From Sthenelais limicola (taxonomy: Eukaryota > Annelida > Polychaeta > Phyllodocida > Sigalionidae), in contig OW804098.1 of assembly GCA_942159475.1 (NCBI GenBank), positions 3,324,383 to 3,388,382 on the forward strand: a DNA stretch of 64,000 nucleotides, read 5' to 3'. The stretch's first letter is position 1. The number at the start of each line of letters is the position of its first letter. This document shows, one piece after another, positions 1-14,400 of this stretch. Position numbers and translations under genes: made by a program. The notes beneath the pieces were generated by a model. That model did not search any database. It was not told where the DNA came from and saw only the letters and a program-made list of their open reading frames with translations.

Positions 1-189
1 GAATACGGTAAAGTTATAAAACAAATTTTTATGTTATGAAGCAAGTTATAAACCAGATAATAATATCAAAACTGACTAATATCACTTCGTATGATACTTA
101 GCACCGTCAGTTAATTATAGACTCTCATTATATTTACGTACACACAATTAATTCCATCAATTTCCATCTTTTTCTAATGTTTTCAAACA

Positions 190-681
190 TTAATATTTTC
201 TAAGTTCTTTCCTAGTTTCAATTTCATGTGCTTCTGTGGGCAGTGCGTTCCAGGCTATTTTTGCTTTGTAGAGAAATCTATTTCTGTATAATGTAGATTT
301 TGGAATACTAAGTATTAAATTTCTCCTGTTTTTTGCATGGCTTCTGGTCGAAAGTGATCTTTTATCTAAGTTTTTTTCCGAAAGTGATAGGTGGAAGGCA
401 CTCTTCAGGATATGAATCTGTTTTCTGTTTTCATTTTTCTGTATTTTTAGCATAAAAAAATCATCGGCAATATTTGTCCTTTTGTTAACTTTCAAAATAG
501 ATCGGACAGCTGAGTTTAACAACGTCTGTAGTCTCTTGAGCATTTTTGATGATGCAGATGAATAAAAGATATCACCATAATCAATATTTGGTATAATTAA
601 CCTTTTCACAATGTCAGTTTTTACCTTTTTATTTAATGCATGGCTCGATTTTCTGAGCAAGTTTACTTTCCATCTTACCAT
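190..681 (-). pseudogene. LINE reverse transcriptase C-terminal tail (fragment)
   Basis: A 163-residue reading frame matches the region after the RT domain of jockey/CR1-type LINEs. It has an IPNIDYGDIFY block, equivalent to LPFFDYGDILY in the intact LINE at 25.6-28.5 kb, then a KRLQTLLNSAVR helix and a terminal WNALP block equivalent to WNQLTP. The RT catalytic core and endonuclease are absent, so this is a truncated LINE end on the minus strand. It lies downstream of the 3' end of the subtilase gene. The family assignment rests on the shared tail pattern only. Confidence 0.7.
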
Positions 682-2344
682 ATCGATTATATATTAAGTG
701 TCGTCCTCTGCATGTAACCTTGCTAGAGCTTAAAAAGCACTGTATAGAAACTTTAGCAATTCATAATGAATATAATGAATTACTTTTTTGAAACTACCCC
801 AGTTTTAGCCAAAAAAATACTAAATTTCTAACCGAAGGTTACTTTCTGACCAAAATGTATATCTCTCAGGATTTAATCATAAAATAAAACTCCAGGAGCT
901 TACAAAATAATCTGAAATTCCTAACTAATGCGTTTCTTCTGAAACTGTCATATATAGTAATATATATAGAGAAGCATGTGTACTATTGTCTACTACGTCT
1001 CTTATGATATGTCTCTTATGATATTGGGTAGTACACTCCCTGCTCCTCAATACAGGGAGTAACCCCACACATACTGTGACCTCTGCTACCCTATGATGTA
1101 ACCTTAGTAGCATGGGAGGGTCACATGGACTATTTATTGATAGCGCTAATCATTTCATCAACCTCTCATCATCATTTTGTTTTCCATTGTGTTGACATTA
1201 AGTAGGTACGTGGGATTCACTGTCATGTTCCCTTTTAACATAAACATAGAATCATCATATAAGAAACCATTTGCTGGTACGGAACAACTTACTATTGTAC
1301 CTCTTCAGACTGACCATGTAAAAACCAGTTTAAAGAGAAAACATTTTCTCCTGTCACTACCCTTCTTTATTGTCAACATAGAATTATATAGTGATTAAAA
1401 TATTGGTTAACTATTGATTAAATACTATCCCTGAACCGTCCCGTTTGTCAGGGATATAAACATAACCTACAATTATGAATTAGGCTTGGGACGAATCGGC
1501 AAAATGTATCTTCGCCGAGAAAAATAAACATCACTACCTTGGGGGTATTATATATATAGATGGAACATGCCAATGGGGAGGGCAGGAAAGGTGTTATCCA
1601 CCGAGAATTTAGGGGGAGGGACCGAGGGCCGAAGCGCAGCGTAGGCCCGAGGTCCCTCATTAGTTAGTTTCAGAAAATGTACAATTCAACTTCGCCAATC
1701 TTCTCAAATGAGCCAAATTTCAGACGAAAATAAAGTTCAAAATACAGTTCAACATAACCAAACAGATTGCTAGAATCAATGCAATGCCGAATATACTCGA
1801 ATTCACCTAGCATTGACCAAATTGCATGGTTTAGCAGAATTGACTAAATGTGTACAGCTGCAAATTGTACATTTTCTGAAAATCTGACCCATATACGTGA
1901 ATAAATGACATAGTATAGAATTGTGAAATTAACAACTTAAACGAGCAGCTTCAGATCTCCGTGAAGCATGTCAACAAATCCATAGGCATAGGCCTACAGT
2001 GCAGAGGTAAAGTGACAGCTACATTTTAATGGTATGCGTACAATACAAATATTATTATTGCACCCCACTTATTGCACGTCTCAAGAGGGATGCGCATATA
2101 ATAAAGGCACTCATGACATGAGAATATAGTGATCCAATCCACATCCATTTTGAATTGTTGAATTTTGAATTTGAATTGTAGGAATGTAAACACTGATGAT
2201 CACAGACAAATTAAAGCTTTATTTCTATTTATAATTACTATAAAGAGAACCAGATCACCACAGCGATTTGATTTGATCCCCCGCAATCATTACACCTGAC
2301 TTGTACTGTTGACATGTGAGAGCCAACAATTATCCAGTTATAAG
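682..2344. other. Gene-free stretch downstream of the subtilase gene
   Basis: No coding region is supported here. The short reading frames have no recognisable domain and low complexity. The only structure seen is a GC-rich palindrome at 1616-1658 in otherwise AT-rich sequence. Confidence 0.6.
1616..1658. repeat. GC-rich palindrome
   Basis: GAGGGACC-ga-GGGCC is mirrored by GGCCC-ga-GGTCCCTC around an 11-13 nt centre. A similar GGCC-gta-GGCC centre occurs in the palindrome at 60.3 kb, so both may come from related foldback elements. Confidence 0.6.
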
Positions 2345-2484
2345 CTATTTTCTTAAGTTTGGCAATGTATTTTCAACGAAACTCTCCAAGTCTTTCTCGT
2401 AGAAATTCTTGTGATCAAAATGACCATCCGTACTTGACTTCATTTTCAGGAGCTTTTCCATAACAACTGAATCGGTCATCTCAC
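2345..2484 (-). CDS. Subtilase exon 7 (terminal)
   Basis: The acceptor TTTACCAG precedes 2484. The exon completes a codon split 1+2 with exon 6 (C|GT, Arg) and encodes about 46 residues ending ENTLPNLRK before TAG. The tail is charged and helical, beyond the protease fold. Confidence 0.75.
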
Positions 2485-5400
2485 CTGGTAAACAAATAAC
2501 AGAATTGATAGATGAGTACAACTGTGAGTTAAATAACAGAATTAGGGAGTTGCATGTCTCACTGCGCATGTCTGTTACAGTACATGATGGCATATAATAG
2601 GTTCAGGTCTGACATACAAATATTTAGCAACGTTTTTATCGACAATTGCAAGGATCTTTTCACCAATGGCAAAGCTTGTGTGAATTGTCTATAAAAAGCA
2701 AATACATCATGGGAAAGATGAAGTTTTGTTTTATGGAAAGATGTAAAACACATGTTATTTACATGAGATTGCTGGTAATGATTCCATGCTGAACATAACA
2801 TGTTTTCCATAGCTTTACAATGACATACATCTCTCATAACTCCATGTGAATCAAGATAGAAGATGGCGGACATTCTAATGCCCTATTGGGAGATGAGTAC
2901 AATAGTCAGTTCAATAATGAATGCTCACTTGTCCATTAAAATCGAATAGTAAATTAAATATGGTTTTCGTTTTTTATGCTTTCCTGAGTATCAATCAGAA
3001 TCAGAGCCAAACAGAAGTATATGTTTGGTAAACATTGGTTTTAATAGGTTTAAAATGAATACTTACGCCGTTTATCTGCACCATATTTTCTCTCAACATA
3101 GGATAAGATGGCAGCAACAAAAGCTGCAGCGTACGGGGCAGCATACGACGTGCCACCTACCCACTCATGAAGTCCATCCTCACTCCTGCGTTGATCTCCA
3201 GCAACTCTAGGCTTGCTTCTGCTAGCCAAGGTGAGAATATTTTCACCAGGGAAAAGGTAGACAGGTTTTTTCCCATGAGGACTACCATCACTTTCTTTAC
3301 CAAACTGATTATGACTGCCAATAGCAATGACATGGCCATGAGAGGCAGGGAAGGCGATGGTGTCAAAACCTCTCTGTCCTTCATTAGAAGCTGCAGCTAG
3401 CAGAACCTGACATATCAAGTAGAGCAATTGGATTAGAAATTACAAACATAGCATGTTAGAGTACATGCAAAACATACTGATATTCAAAACATCAGGTCAA
3501 GTAAAATGGTAAATGGTAAAATTACCACAAAATGGACCTGTATTTTATGTACTACTATTTATTACCTTTCAGTACTATTGTACTGTGTACCTTCCTTTAC
3601 TATGTTATGCTTGTAATAAAGAGGTATATGACAAAATAATGTACCTTATCTCTATAGATGCTATCCAATCCTACTTCAATGGATCGGGGTATTTCTTTGT
3701 ACCAGCCAAGTGACATGAGGACTATATCAATCTGTAAAGGAGGAGAGTGCGGTAAAGTTCATGATATCAAGGCTTTATCAATCAAAATTATTTCCAACAG
3801 ATGCCTGAGCAGACTCCTCCACTCAGAAGACTCAAAGAATGCCCTTGGAATTCAGGACTCTATTCTTCGAGCATGGGAGTCCGCCCAAGCCAATGCTGGG
3901 GAATGGGGTTCCACAGCAATTGGAGGATAGGGATGGATAACAGCAATGCTGATCCATCCTTCCATTAAAGTCAATGATTACTCTTACTGTTAAGGAAGCA
4001 ATATGGGTTAAGAGAGAGTTTATAAACATTAGAGGACAGCATACTAGTGATATAGCTTATACAATATACAGACATTATGTGACATACTCAACTAAACAGA
4101 CTTGATGTCTAATTACCTTATTATTATGATATTCTGTGTCAAACTTTTCTATCTGAGCAAGACCCTCCTCCACCTTTTTCTTGTCCGGCTCATTCTCGCT
4201 ATCCAATACCTACAAATGAGCACAAGTTTAAATTCAATAGTTATATAACAACCAAAATGAAAGGTTAGAAGTAAGGGCCCATGCCCTTGTTATGGACATT
4301 GGGAAGCTGTATAGAAAGTCCAACAAGACAAGAGCAGTAAGAGCAATTAAAATGTATTGATATAAGCAATACAAATGTTCAAGATGGCGACCATACCGGA
4401 CACACGATCAGATCACTCCAAGATGTTTGTCTCTATTATTGGATTATAAGACATTTTTGGATTTATCTCTTGATCACCTATCAACTCCAATAGCCGTCAT
4501 ATGACCCTCCGATCAGATGCCATTAATTGAGCCTCTTCTTGACAATTATCCTAACACTCCTGCTATAGTACCTCAGCTGTATGACTTATATTGTATTTAC
4601 CCTGTGACTACAGATAGGAACAAATATATCTTTAAGAAATTGCAGATCTTGTTTCTTAGTGAATCACCTCACTGTTCTAGTGAAATAACCAAGTGGCAAA
4701 GGCCATTCATATATCCAGATCTATACAAGAAGGAGCTTACGAATATACTTAAGTAGATACTGAGTCTCTCTCACCGATTTTCTCCCACACCAAGCCATGA
4801 CCGACACAAACCTAAACAAATTAGCAAACCTTCACGTTAAAAAGTTTATTCATATGAATGTAAGGTCAATTACGAATAAAACCCACCTTCGTCAGGCAGA
4901 TTTCGACAATTCTGACTTGGAAATTCTAACTTGTACAGAAACTTGGTTAAACGAGGACACTGATAACTCTGTGATAACACTAAAGGGCTTTAACTAAACA
5001 TAGAAAGACTAGATAGACTACTTAATAAAAAAGGAGGTGGTATAATGTGCTACATAAATAATAAAATCGACTACAAGGTAATCACAGAACATAATCAAAG
5101 CGATGCTAATATCTTCATAATGGGTGACATGAATATAAATTGGCTGCTCAAGGACACAGATACCAATTACCTACAAGATAAAGTCATAACAAATGGGTTG
5201 GAGCAACTAATAAGTGCACCAACACGATATAATGATAACGCCAGTACAAGAAACAGTTGTAATTCTTTTTCAGGACCTCTCGGCCCCAGCGGGTCTGATA
5301 CCAGTCTAACAGTGGCGGTGTATTAGTTGGCTTAGAGGTATATCATCTGTTGCAGTTTGAACTAATTACTTATGAGATGCATGAGTTATATGTGGTATAT

Positions 5401-8400
5401 TTGTGTGTCATGAATATAGTTATAAATATATTGATCTGCCTCCTGAATTGACTGTTTGCTCGTTGCTGTCGACAACCAAGGCTTCAGAAAGATCCGGGTT
5501 GTTGCACTGATTGGACGTGAAAATTTTCATATATATTTCTATTTCTATGAGAAGGTGATTGACTTTTCTGACTTTTTGATTGACTATTTTGACTTTTGAT
5601 TGACTATTTTGACTTTTGATTGACTATTTAGACTTTTGATTGACTATTTAGACTTTCTGACTGACCTTTCTGTTGACTATTCTGACTTTTCGATAAACTA
5701 TTTTGACTTTTCGATTGACTATTTTGACTTTCTGATTTACTTCTCTGACTTTTTGATTGACTATTTTGACTTTCTGATTTACTTTTCTGACTTTCTGATT
5801 GACTTTTTGGACTTACGATTGACTATTCTGACTATAAACAATTGACTTTTCGACTTACTATTTCAATGTCCCGCCCCTCCATTTCTGACTTGGCTAATTG
5901 GTCTGAGTTTGCACCAGCTCTTTCTTTAACTCCTTTAGAAGGCCTGATACATTGGTTACTTGTGCTGTATAAGTACCAATTAGCAATAAATGGTAATAAA
6001 TGTGGAGACAGTGCCGCTGGAATGAGGGAAAGTCCAAGTCCAAGTCTCGGTCCCAGTCCCAGTCTAAGTCCCGGTCCCAGTCCCTATCGCCTCGCTCTCT
6101 GATTGACTTTTCTGACTATATGATTGACTATTTTGACTTTCCGATTGACTATTTGACTTTCTGATTGACTTTTCTTTTTCTGAATTTATGATTGACTTTA
6201 TTGTTGACTTTTAGAAATAGTCAATCAAAAAGTCAGAATTGTCAATCACAAAGTCAAAATAGTCAACAATAAAGTCAATCATATAGTCAGAAAAGTCAAT
6301 CGGAAAGTCAAATAGTCAATCGAAAAGTCAAAATAGTCAATCAAAAAGTCAATTGTTAAGTCAGAAAAGTCAATCGAAAAGTGAGAATGGTCAATCTTAA
6401 AGTAGAAAAGTCAATCATAAATTCGGAATTGTAAGTTAGTCAATCGAAAAAGTTGAAATAGTCGATCGAAAAGTTGAAATAGTAGATCGACTAGGTCTAG
6501 AATCATGAAATCAATGGAAAATACTAAAATAATAATTTTATTATAATGCTTGAACTAGTTCCGGAATAATATATCCTTGCTGACTAAACAGCTTTTCAAA
6601 CCTTATTTTCTTGCTTTGAACTATATAAATGAGGCAATATTAAAGTAAATACTATAATATTCTCATGAACAGCACATAAGATCCAATATCGCATGGAAGC
6701 CATTTTGATCATCCCCCCTACTGTGTCTGGAATTTGTGAATAATTTTGATGACTTACTTCTATTTACAGGATTATTTTCAACAGAAATAATCAAATTCTA
6801 CCAAACTTATGAACGAAATTTCTCAAAGAGAAACACATTTTTGACTCTTGGTGTTTCAGACAAACAATCTCAAGATACTTTTGTATCGTACTAACTAGTT
6901 CCTGAACAATAATATCAAGATTATAATATAGAAATAAATAATTTTGAAAAATGAAAGCCATGATGTTCGTCGTTGTAGCTTAGGCCTATGTGAATCAAAC
7001 CTTGCAATAATTACACAATATCACAGATTCTAAGTTCATGTATAGTCAAATCAACATGACACATCATTCAACATGGCTCATAAGAGTTTATATTGAGTGA
7101 TACTAACCTATATATTATCAGATTTCTCATGATTCCAACCATATTTGTTCATTTATTAACATGTTGATGTTCCTAACAGAATTACGCTGTGTATTTTTTT
7201 ATTTGTATATCTTTTACGATTTCATCGATCGCACATGCTTCGAGTGAACCCAGTGCAGCCGCCATGTTTCCAATGGGTACTGACACAATAATATCTGTAT
7301 AATCAGCTTAAATGAGTCATGTCGTGTCATGTCAAAAACTATCCCAAACTATAGTTTATGAACATATTAAAGTGTCGCAATATTTCTTTTGGTGGAAATA
7401 TCACAATTTCACCAACTCCAACTCGTGGGAAGCCATGATTTCTGCCGCCATGTTTTTTACTTTGCCTCATGTGCATGACTACCTACGGTAAGACGGTTTT
7501 GTTGGCAGGCCTTGTCGCTACACACGCAGTGGTGGGCATTGCTACCCATGCGATGGACGTTGCTGCCGGCACGGGGGACCCTTAGGTCCACCGTATCCCA
7601 GATCATTAGAGCCCCTATGCTCGTGGAGACGTTCTCGAGGCAAACATGACTGATATAGGGTTAGAAATCGAACAAAATCTGACCAACCACTTTATCTGTA
7701 CAATCAAACCAGTATATCTTTCACATCTTTCACAATTCCATGGATCGCACACGCTTTGAGCGGGCCTGGCCGTTTTGACTTTGGCGCATGCACATTATTA
7801 CCTTTTCCGTTCTAATGTATTGCCAAGCGGAGGCTAAAATGCTTGGAAATAGACTAATTATTCACCATTGACTGAATATAAAGGCAGAAAGTTTTAAGTT
7901 TAGCATATAATTCACGTTATATTCAAGAATTATTCTGAAATAGACTTCAAATCGCTCAGAAACTTGTTTCTATTTTTGCCAACTGATTTGGCAGTTGAGA
8001 ATCGCGTATGCGCATACACTACCTCATTGCCATATATGGATGGTGCATGCCATATATGGGTAGTAAACAAATGCACAAGGAATGAAGTATCGTTTCGTCA
8101 GTATCGTGATGGTATATCTCGGGATCAGTGGTTAAACAGTTATATATAGTTTAATCTCCTAACAGTCAAGTATTGATCCCCCCTCGTAATAATAGATCAC
8201 ATTATAGGTAACTCTAAAAACTTGTTAACAGTTGGAACCATCTGGTATGGAATTAGTGATCATTTAACCATAAGATAAGATAAGATAAGATAGGAAAAGT
8301 TTTTATTTGTCCAAATTAACGCGAGATACAATATGAAATGACAAAAGGGTCTACATGCCTATATGAAAATTTAATTCCATTTCTACCGGCAGTTACCTTT

Positions 8401-11400
8401 TATTTAGGTAGCCTTTTTACAGTATTCCACTTGGTACAATGTGCACACAAGTACAGTGTGCACACATAGTACAGTATAGAGAGAAAGAGAGAGATAGAGA
8501 GATTGATAGATTGATTGATGGATAGATATACAGGATACTTCAACATTATACTCATTCCTATTAACATACATAATACATACATTTGAGGGGAGGGAGGGAG
8601 GATCCTTCAATATGTATGTGCATGCGTATATATGTCTGTCTCAGTTGCTTACATAGCAAATGAATGGTGATAGATCATAACACGCTGATAGGCGATAATA
8701 GAGGTTTAGACTTTTACCGCCCACTGGATTAACTAACACTACAGACTATTTTCCCTTACACACTGGAAATACTAACATATCAATTACTAGAACTGTCTGA
8801 CTTCTTAAGAGGCTCTTACAGTTGAGATTTTAGCAAGTTTTCCTACCTCATTTCTCCACCGAAGGCCCATAGAAGAATTATACAAAAATTGAATTGAGCA
8901 CAAAAACACCACTTCAACTGCAAAATGCAGCACCAAACACTACCTATGCCTACCAAGATCAAAATTAAGCCTACAGGCTTACATAGGAAATTTAACATGG
9001 GGAATCTGTAAGTAGTACATGTCGATTTAGGATTGCACCGTAACAAACTGGCTCTCGGCGGACGACTATGTCAATGCCGGCAGTACACTGGCATTGTGCA
9101 GCAGACGGATTTCCCGAGAGAACTTATGGCAAACGTGAGAGCCAATTACGATCCCTGAGAGTGCGATGGGGGAACCGATACGTATAAAGCGTACTCTTTG
9201 AGTTTGCTTTAAAAACTATTACTAGTTAGGGTGGCTTTGTTTTGGTTGGTTTGGACAGCTTGAAAATAGAGCATGACCTTGGATCAGTGTGGGTTATGGT
9301 AGTGTGAAGATACTGCATACCATTTGGCTTCGATTTTGCGTTGTATTTGGTTGTGTTTCAGGAGTTTCTTGAATTGTTCATATGAGAGAGTGTTGTTTTC
9401 TGTTGAAGGGAGGGGCCCTTGTCACAGGGAGCAGTTCTGAGAGATTCAGTTGTATTTATGTTGTGAGCGTATTTTGTGTGTGTGTGAGTTTGTGGGTGCG
9501 TCTCGGGATCGTCTGTACATGAGATTATGCATCAATAAACAAGTCTCAAGAACAGGTCTAATAACAAAACAGGCTTTGCCCCCAGTTATAATTCCCTAGC
9601 GTTGGATATACTCCCAGTCGCCCATGTAAGCTATAGCTGCCCACAAATGATCATAAACATCATTTCATACATTTCAAATTGGTTTTTATGCTAAATTAAT
9701 ATAAATATATACAAAGGTTATATGAAAATTAATATATTAATATCACAATGCACATACTTAAAGCCCACACACACATACACAAATTGGGCCCACGAATTGG
9801 GCTCACGAACGTTCGTACAAAATTATTGTGCCCACGATTAATCGTGGATGTTCACGAATTTCCGTACGAAAATTCGTGGACCCAAATTTGGTCAATTTTG
9901 CCACGAATTCAGTGGATTGTTCACGAATTTTGCCACGAATTCAGTGTGCTGCGAATTCAAAATTTCGTGGCATTGAATTTCGTGGCAAGTCCAAATTATT
10001 TATCTGATTCGTGTATGTGTGGGTCTGGCCACGAATTGTCGTGGCTTCAACATTAGTGTCTACGATAGATCGTGGATGCTGCCACGACAATCGAATATAT
10101 TCGATTGTCGTGGGTGAGCCACGAATTAGAGCCATTTGGTGAGCCACGAATTTGGCACCATAGGAGTTAAATGAAAATATGTGGAAAAGTACACAAGTGA
10201 TAACAATGAATTTTCGCATGGTTAAACTTACATATCAGATCTATATTTGGACATAAATATAGTTATTATGAGGTAACAATTCCACCAATTTGACAACATT
10301 TGGCACCGATGAATGGTACATATTTCTACATGAATGAGGATTTAAATTAGAAATAAATAAAACAAATATGCCCATAATGTTTTGAATCACTGTGTATGTC
10401 ACAGGTATCGACATAAGGGTCAAAACGCTTTTTAGTTTGTGAAAATATTCCCACTAGAAGAAAAGTTACAGCCAAATAACGATTCAGTAATTTATTTTTG
10501 TTTAAAGAATTTTATTTTCACATTGTATATAGAGGTTTTCAAAAATCGTGGGAAGCATTACTACCGAATTCGTGGCGACTACTAGATGCCAATTCGTGCC
10601 AATGTGCACCAAGTCGACACAAATTCAGAAAAATGTCTGAAATCGTGTATGTGTGCGCCAAAATTGGGACCATGATTTACACAAATCACACCACAAATTG
10701 GCTATGATTAGATCCATGAGTAATCGTGAGTCCCAATTTCGTGGCAGATTTTAATTCGTGTCTGTGTGTGGGGGCTTTTAGATGACAAAAATGGTTATTA
10801 ACAAAAATATAACAACTGACACGTATAAGTGAATTACACATGTAAGTGAATTATAATGAAATTACATCAACAAATAGCCACTAACCTGCACGCTCAGAAT
10901 GACTGATTTAGGAATTGTGTCCTGGAGAATTCCAACTATGTTTGTTCCATGACCATATGTATCAGTTCCATCCGAATCCGGACAAGCAATGACCATGCCC
11001 TGTAAAGTTATCAAGATGGACATAAGGTATTTTCATTCAAGGAAGAGGCCACGGATATCAATGAAACAGGAAAGTCATTTTTTCCTTGTTTATGGGAATA
11101 CTAAAACTGCAGAGTGTCTTCCTTAGGTCAAAATGAACAAAGCATCACGTGTTACAATTAACTACAGGAATACAGGTGAGACATCCGAACATGCGTAAAG
11201 TATTTTTTTAAAAAAGATTTTTCAAACAGGGATACATTCCTGTATAAGATATATATATATATTGTAAAGTTGAGGTCTATTGAAATCCAAGATCAGACAG
11301 CGATTCTAGATTGATTACAAAGATAACTTTTAATCCAATCATTCAGCTTAAGTACTAGTTACACTTCATTCAGGGCCCCGCCCCTCAGCCTACATTGGCT

Positions 11401-14400
11401 AGCACTGGCTAGCAGTCCTCAATAATACTGATTATGTAAACTATGCAAAATAAGATTGTAAAACAGGAACTTCAGAGACAGTATTAAAGTCTCATAGCTT
11501 ATTATTCACAATTAGAGACCTCTACTAAAGTAATGGTTAAAATAATATTAATGTTAATAGTATTAACTTTATTTAGATCGATATTGTACATCGACATTGT
11601 CATTTTATTTCATACTCAAATCCAAAATATTGTTAAAATTAAGAAATATGCCTAAGGATATCCAGAAAGATCAACGAATGTTGATAGATGTTACCCTTTT
11701 TCTTGAAACCTATGCATAGCAAAAGATAGCTATACAGCCCATTCGCGAGTACACAGTAGCATGGCATAGGGTTGATGGTTCGGCTAAGCAAATGAGAAAT
11801 AATTCTTATTTATATATTCTGATGCAATAGCCACAGATCTGGGAGGAATCTACTATTATTATACTTACTGACAATCCTGGATGCCCTCTATCAACACCTG
11901 AGTCAAGCACTGCTATCCCAACCGGTGCTGATACAGCTGAATGGAATTTCTCTATGCTCTTCCACATCCACCCATAATCTGACTTCATCATTCGCGTCCC
12001 ACTTCCCTAAAATGAATAAACATGACTTAATTGAATTGTTCACCTGGTGCAATACATTCAAGAGCAATAAAGCGTTCCGAGACCTGGCAGAATAAAAGCT
12101 ACCATTTTGTACTTGTTGCTAAAACCTATTCTCTAGCAGTTTTGTGGTATTGCACTTTTGAGTTATTTCTTTTATAACATTTTAACACTTGCTTGCATCT
12201 AGTTTACTGTGTATAATACAGCATTTGTTTACCACAATTATTGCCAAACCCCTAAATATGCAACACGTACATTCTTCTAACATCTTATATATATGTATAG
12301 ATGTGCCTGCTGCATATTTAGGGGATTTGTTGTATTGATGTATTGAGATTATTATGGTATTTATTCCCTTGGTTTGGGGGCTTCGGCAAGTGATCAGGAA
12401 AAGACCCTTGGCCTGATAGAGACAGAGGGGAGCGAGAGAGAAGAGAGTGAGAGGGGATACAGAAAGGAGAGAGAGAGGGGAGAGTGAGGGAGAGAGAGAG
12501 GAAGAGAGAGTGAGAGAGAGGAGAGGGAGAGGGAGAGAGAAGAGAGAGAGAGGGGAGAGAGTGAGAAGAGAGGAGAGTGAGGGGAAAGAGAGGGTGAGAG
12601 AGAATGAGGCAGAGGAGAGGTAGAGAAGAGAGGGAGAGAGAGAGGAGAGAGGAGAGAAGAGAGAGGAGAGAGAGGAAAAGGAGAGAGAGAGATGAGAGAG
12701 GGGAAAAAGAGTGAGAGAGAGGGAAGAGAGACTAGAAAGGAAAGAGGAGAAAGAGACAGGGGAGGGAGAGGGACAGTGAGAGGAGAGAGAGGAGAGAGAG
12801 AGGGAGAGGAGAGGGAGAGGGGAGAGGAGAGAGAGGAGAGAGAGAGGGAGAGGAGAGGGAGAGGAGAGGGAGAGGAGAGAGAGGGGAGAGAGGGGAGAGA
12901 GAGAGGGGAGAAAGACTTGGGCTGGGTGCAGGTGTTTGGGTGCTTTGCCCAACTACTAACTTTCTTTTTTTATTTAGCACTTTTTCATGGTTAAACGCCA
13001 ATTTTTGAACTTCAGAAATCAAATATAAAATAGATGTTGTAACGTCAACATGGCCATACATGCAGGCGGGATGCAACTAAACAGCACAGGCTATACTCCT
13101 GTGAGGCACTGATTGCCAACAAAAAAACCTGTTTGCCACACAAACATGTGTGTCCTTTACTTATATTTATCAAGTATGTGTATGTATGTGTCAAATTTAT
13201 TTCCTTTATATATCACAATTACATCATTCTTGGAAAAAGGGAAGAAGTCGTCACACTCTTCTATAAAAATCCTTCTGGGAAAGCTATGTTTCACAGGTCT
13301 TCCAGGCATCCCTGGTTTAGTTGAACATAAGCATTGTAAGTTACGTGTATTTAGTTAGCTTTCGGATAACACACCCTGATTTCACATTATTGACTTGCAC
13401 ATACTTTGTTATTCAATTAAATTCAAAATCACAGTAGGTGTGGTGAAACCTTACAAGCACCACCCATTTAAACAATATATATATTCGAACAATATATACC
13501 TCAAATACATGGGTATATTTAACAGATTTGACAAGTTAAATGTTATACTAATATTACATAATTCTCCTGGTTTATAATGAGTTAACTCTAAATCTAAGAA
13601 TATTTGTATTTCAGTACTTAGATCCATCACTGGTTATGGATTTACAGACCATATTATAGATATAATTAAAGTTTTAGGGTTATTGGAATTTTACTCCTAA
13701 CCCTACCATGACTAAGTTATGTACATGACTTTCATTAGACAACTATTATTTGTCCTTTGTAATATGCATTTTACTATGCAGTTCACATTCTTCATCACAT
13801 TTTTCACTATAGTAATTTATCTACATCTCCTTATTTTGTTGGCCTATGTTCATCTTTATCATCTATTTTCATCTTATTCTCCAAGAAATGTTTAAAATCT
13901 TCCTTGGAGGTACAGGATTTCCCTTCTTTAGGTAAATTGTTCCACGAAAGTGGCATTAAGTAGTACATTGATTTTTTAATTCTTTCGGTATGCGGCAATG
14001 GAACAATCATTTTTGTCCCTTGTTTATGTGATCTGAGGTTTAAATTCCTCTCATCAGTAAATAAGTGACTCTCTACTAGGTCATATGCTATTTCTAGCAT
14101 ATGCTGATTTCTTCTGTCGGATAATAATTGTAAATCGTGTGTTCGATGAAAGCGACGAAGTTATTCTACAAAGCTCAAAATAATCATACTATAGTAAGGA
14201 TGATGTCACTTATCTTATAAAAAATATCTGTATTGTCTTAATTTAGTATCCAATGAAAGGAAGCATTTGTAAAGCATTTGTAATGCAATATTTTATTACG
14301 TAAAACTTTGTACTTTATTGTAACTGTATTCATTTATTGAAGGAGTAACAGTTCTGTGGTCAGCCAGGAAAACCTGCGAGTGAGCAGAGGGTTTAACCTG

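Larger units (their letters stand above)
6500..9740. other. Intronic stretch with dispersed repeats
   Basis: No coding exon is recognisable. The stretch holds a pair of 40-bp direct repeats (7207-7246 and 7724-7762), a dispersed repeat at 7827-7963, a retroposon tail at 8271-8320 and a GA/GATA-rich run at 8476-8530. Confidence 0.5.

Noticed and set aside
5636..6102. IDYFDF-repeat and Ser-Pro-rich reading frames
   Set aside because: They are translations of the inverted minisatellite and a hexamer run.
8843..9046. Cys-rich minus-strand ORF
   Set aside because: No signal sequence consistent with the frame, no homologous copy in the window, and no exon signals.
12182..13076. Long Ser/Leu/Pro-rich and Arg/Glu-rich reading frames
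   Set aside because: They are translations of the purine tract and would be open in any frame.
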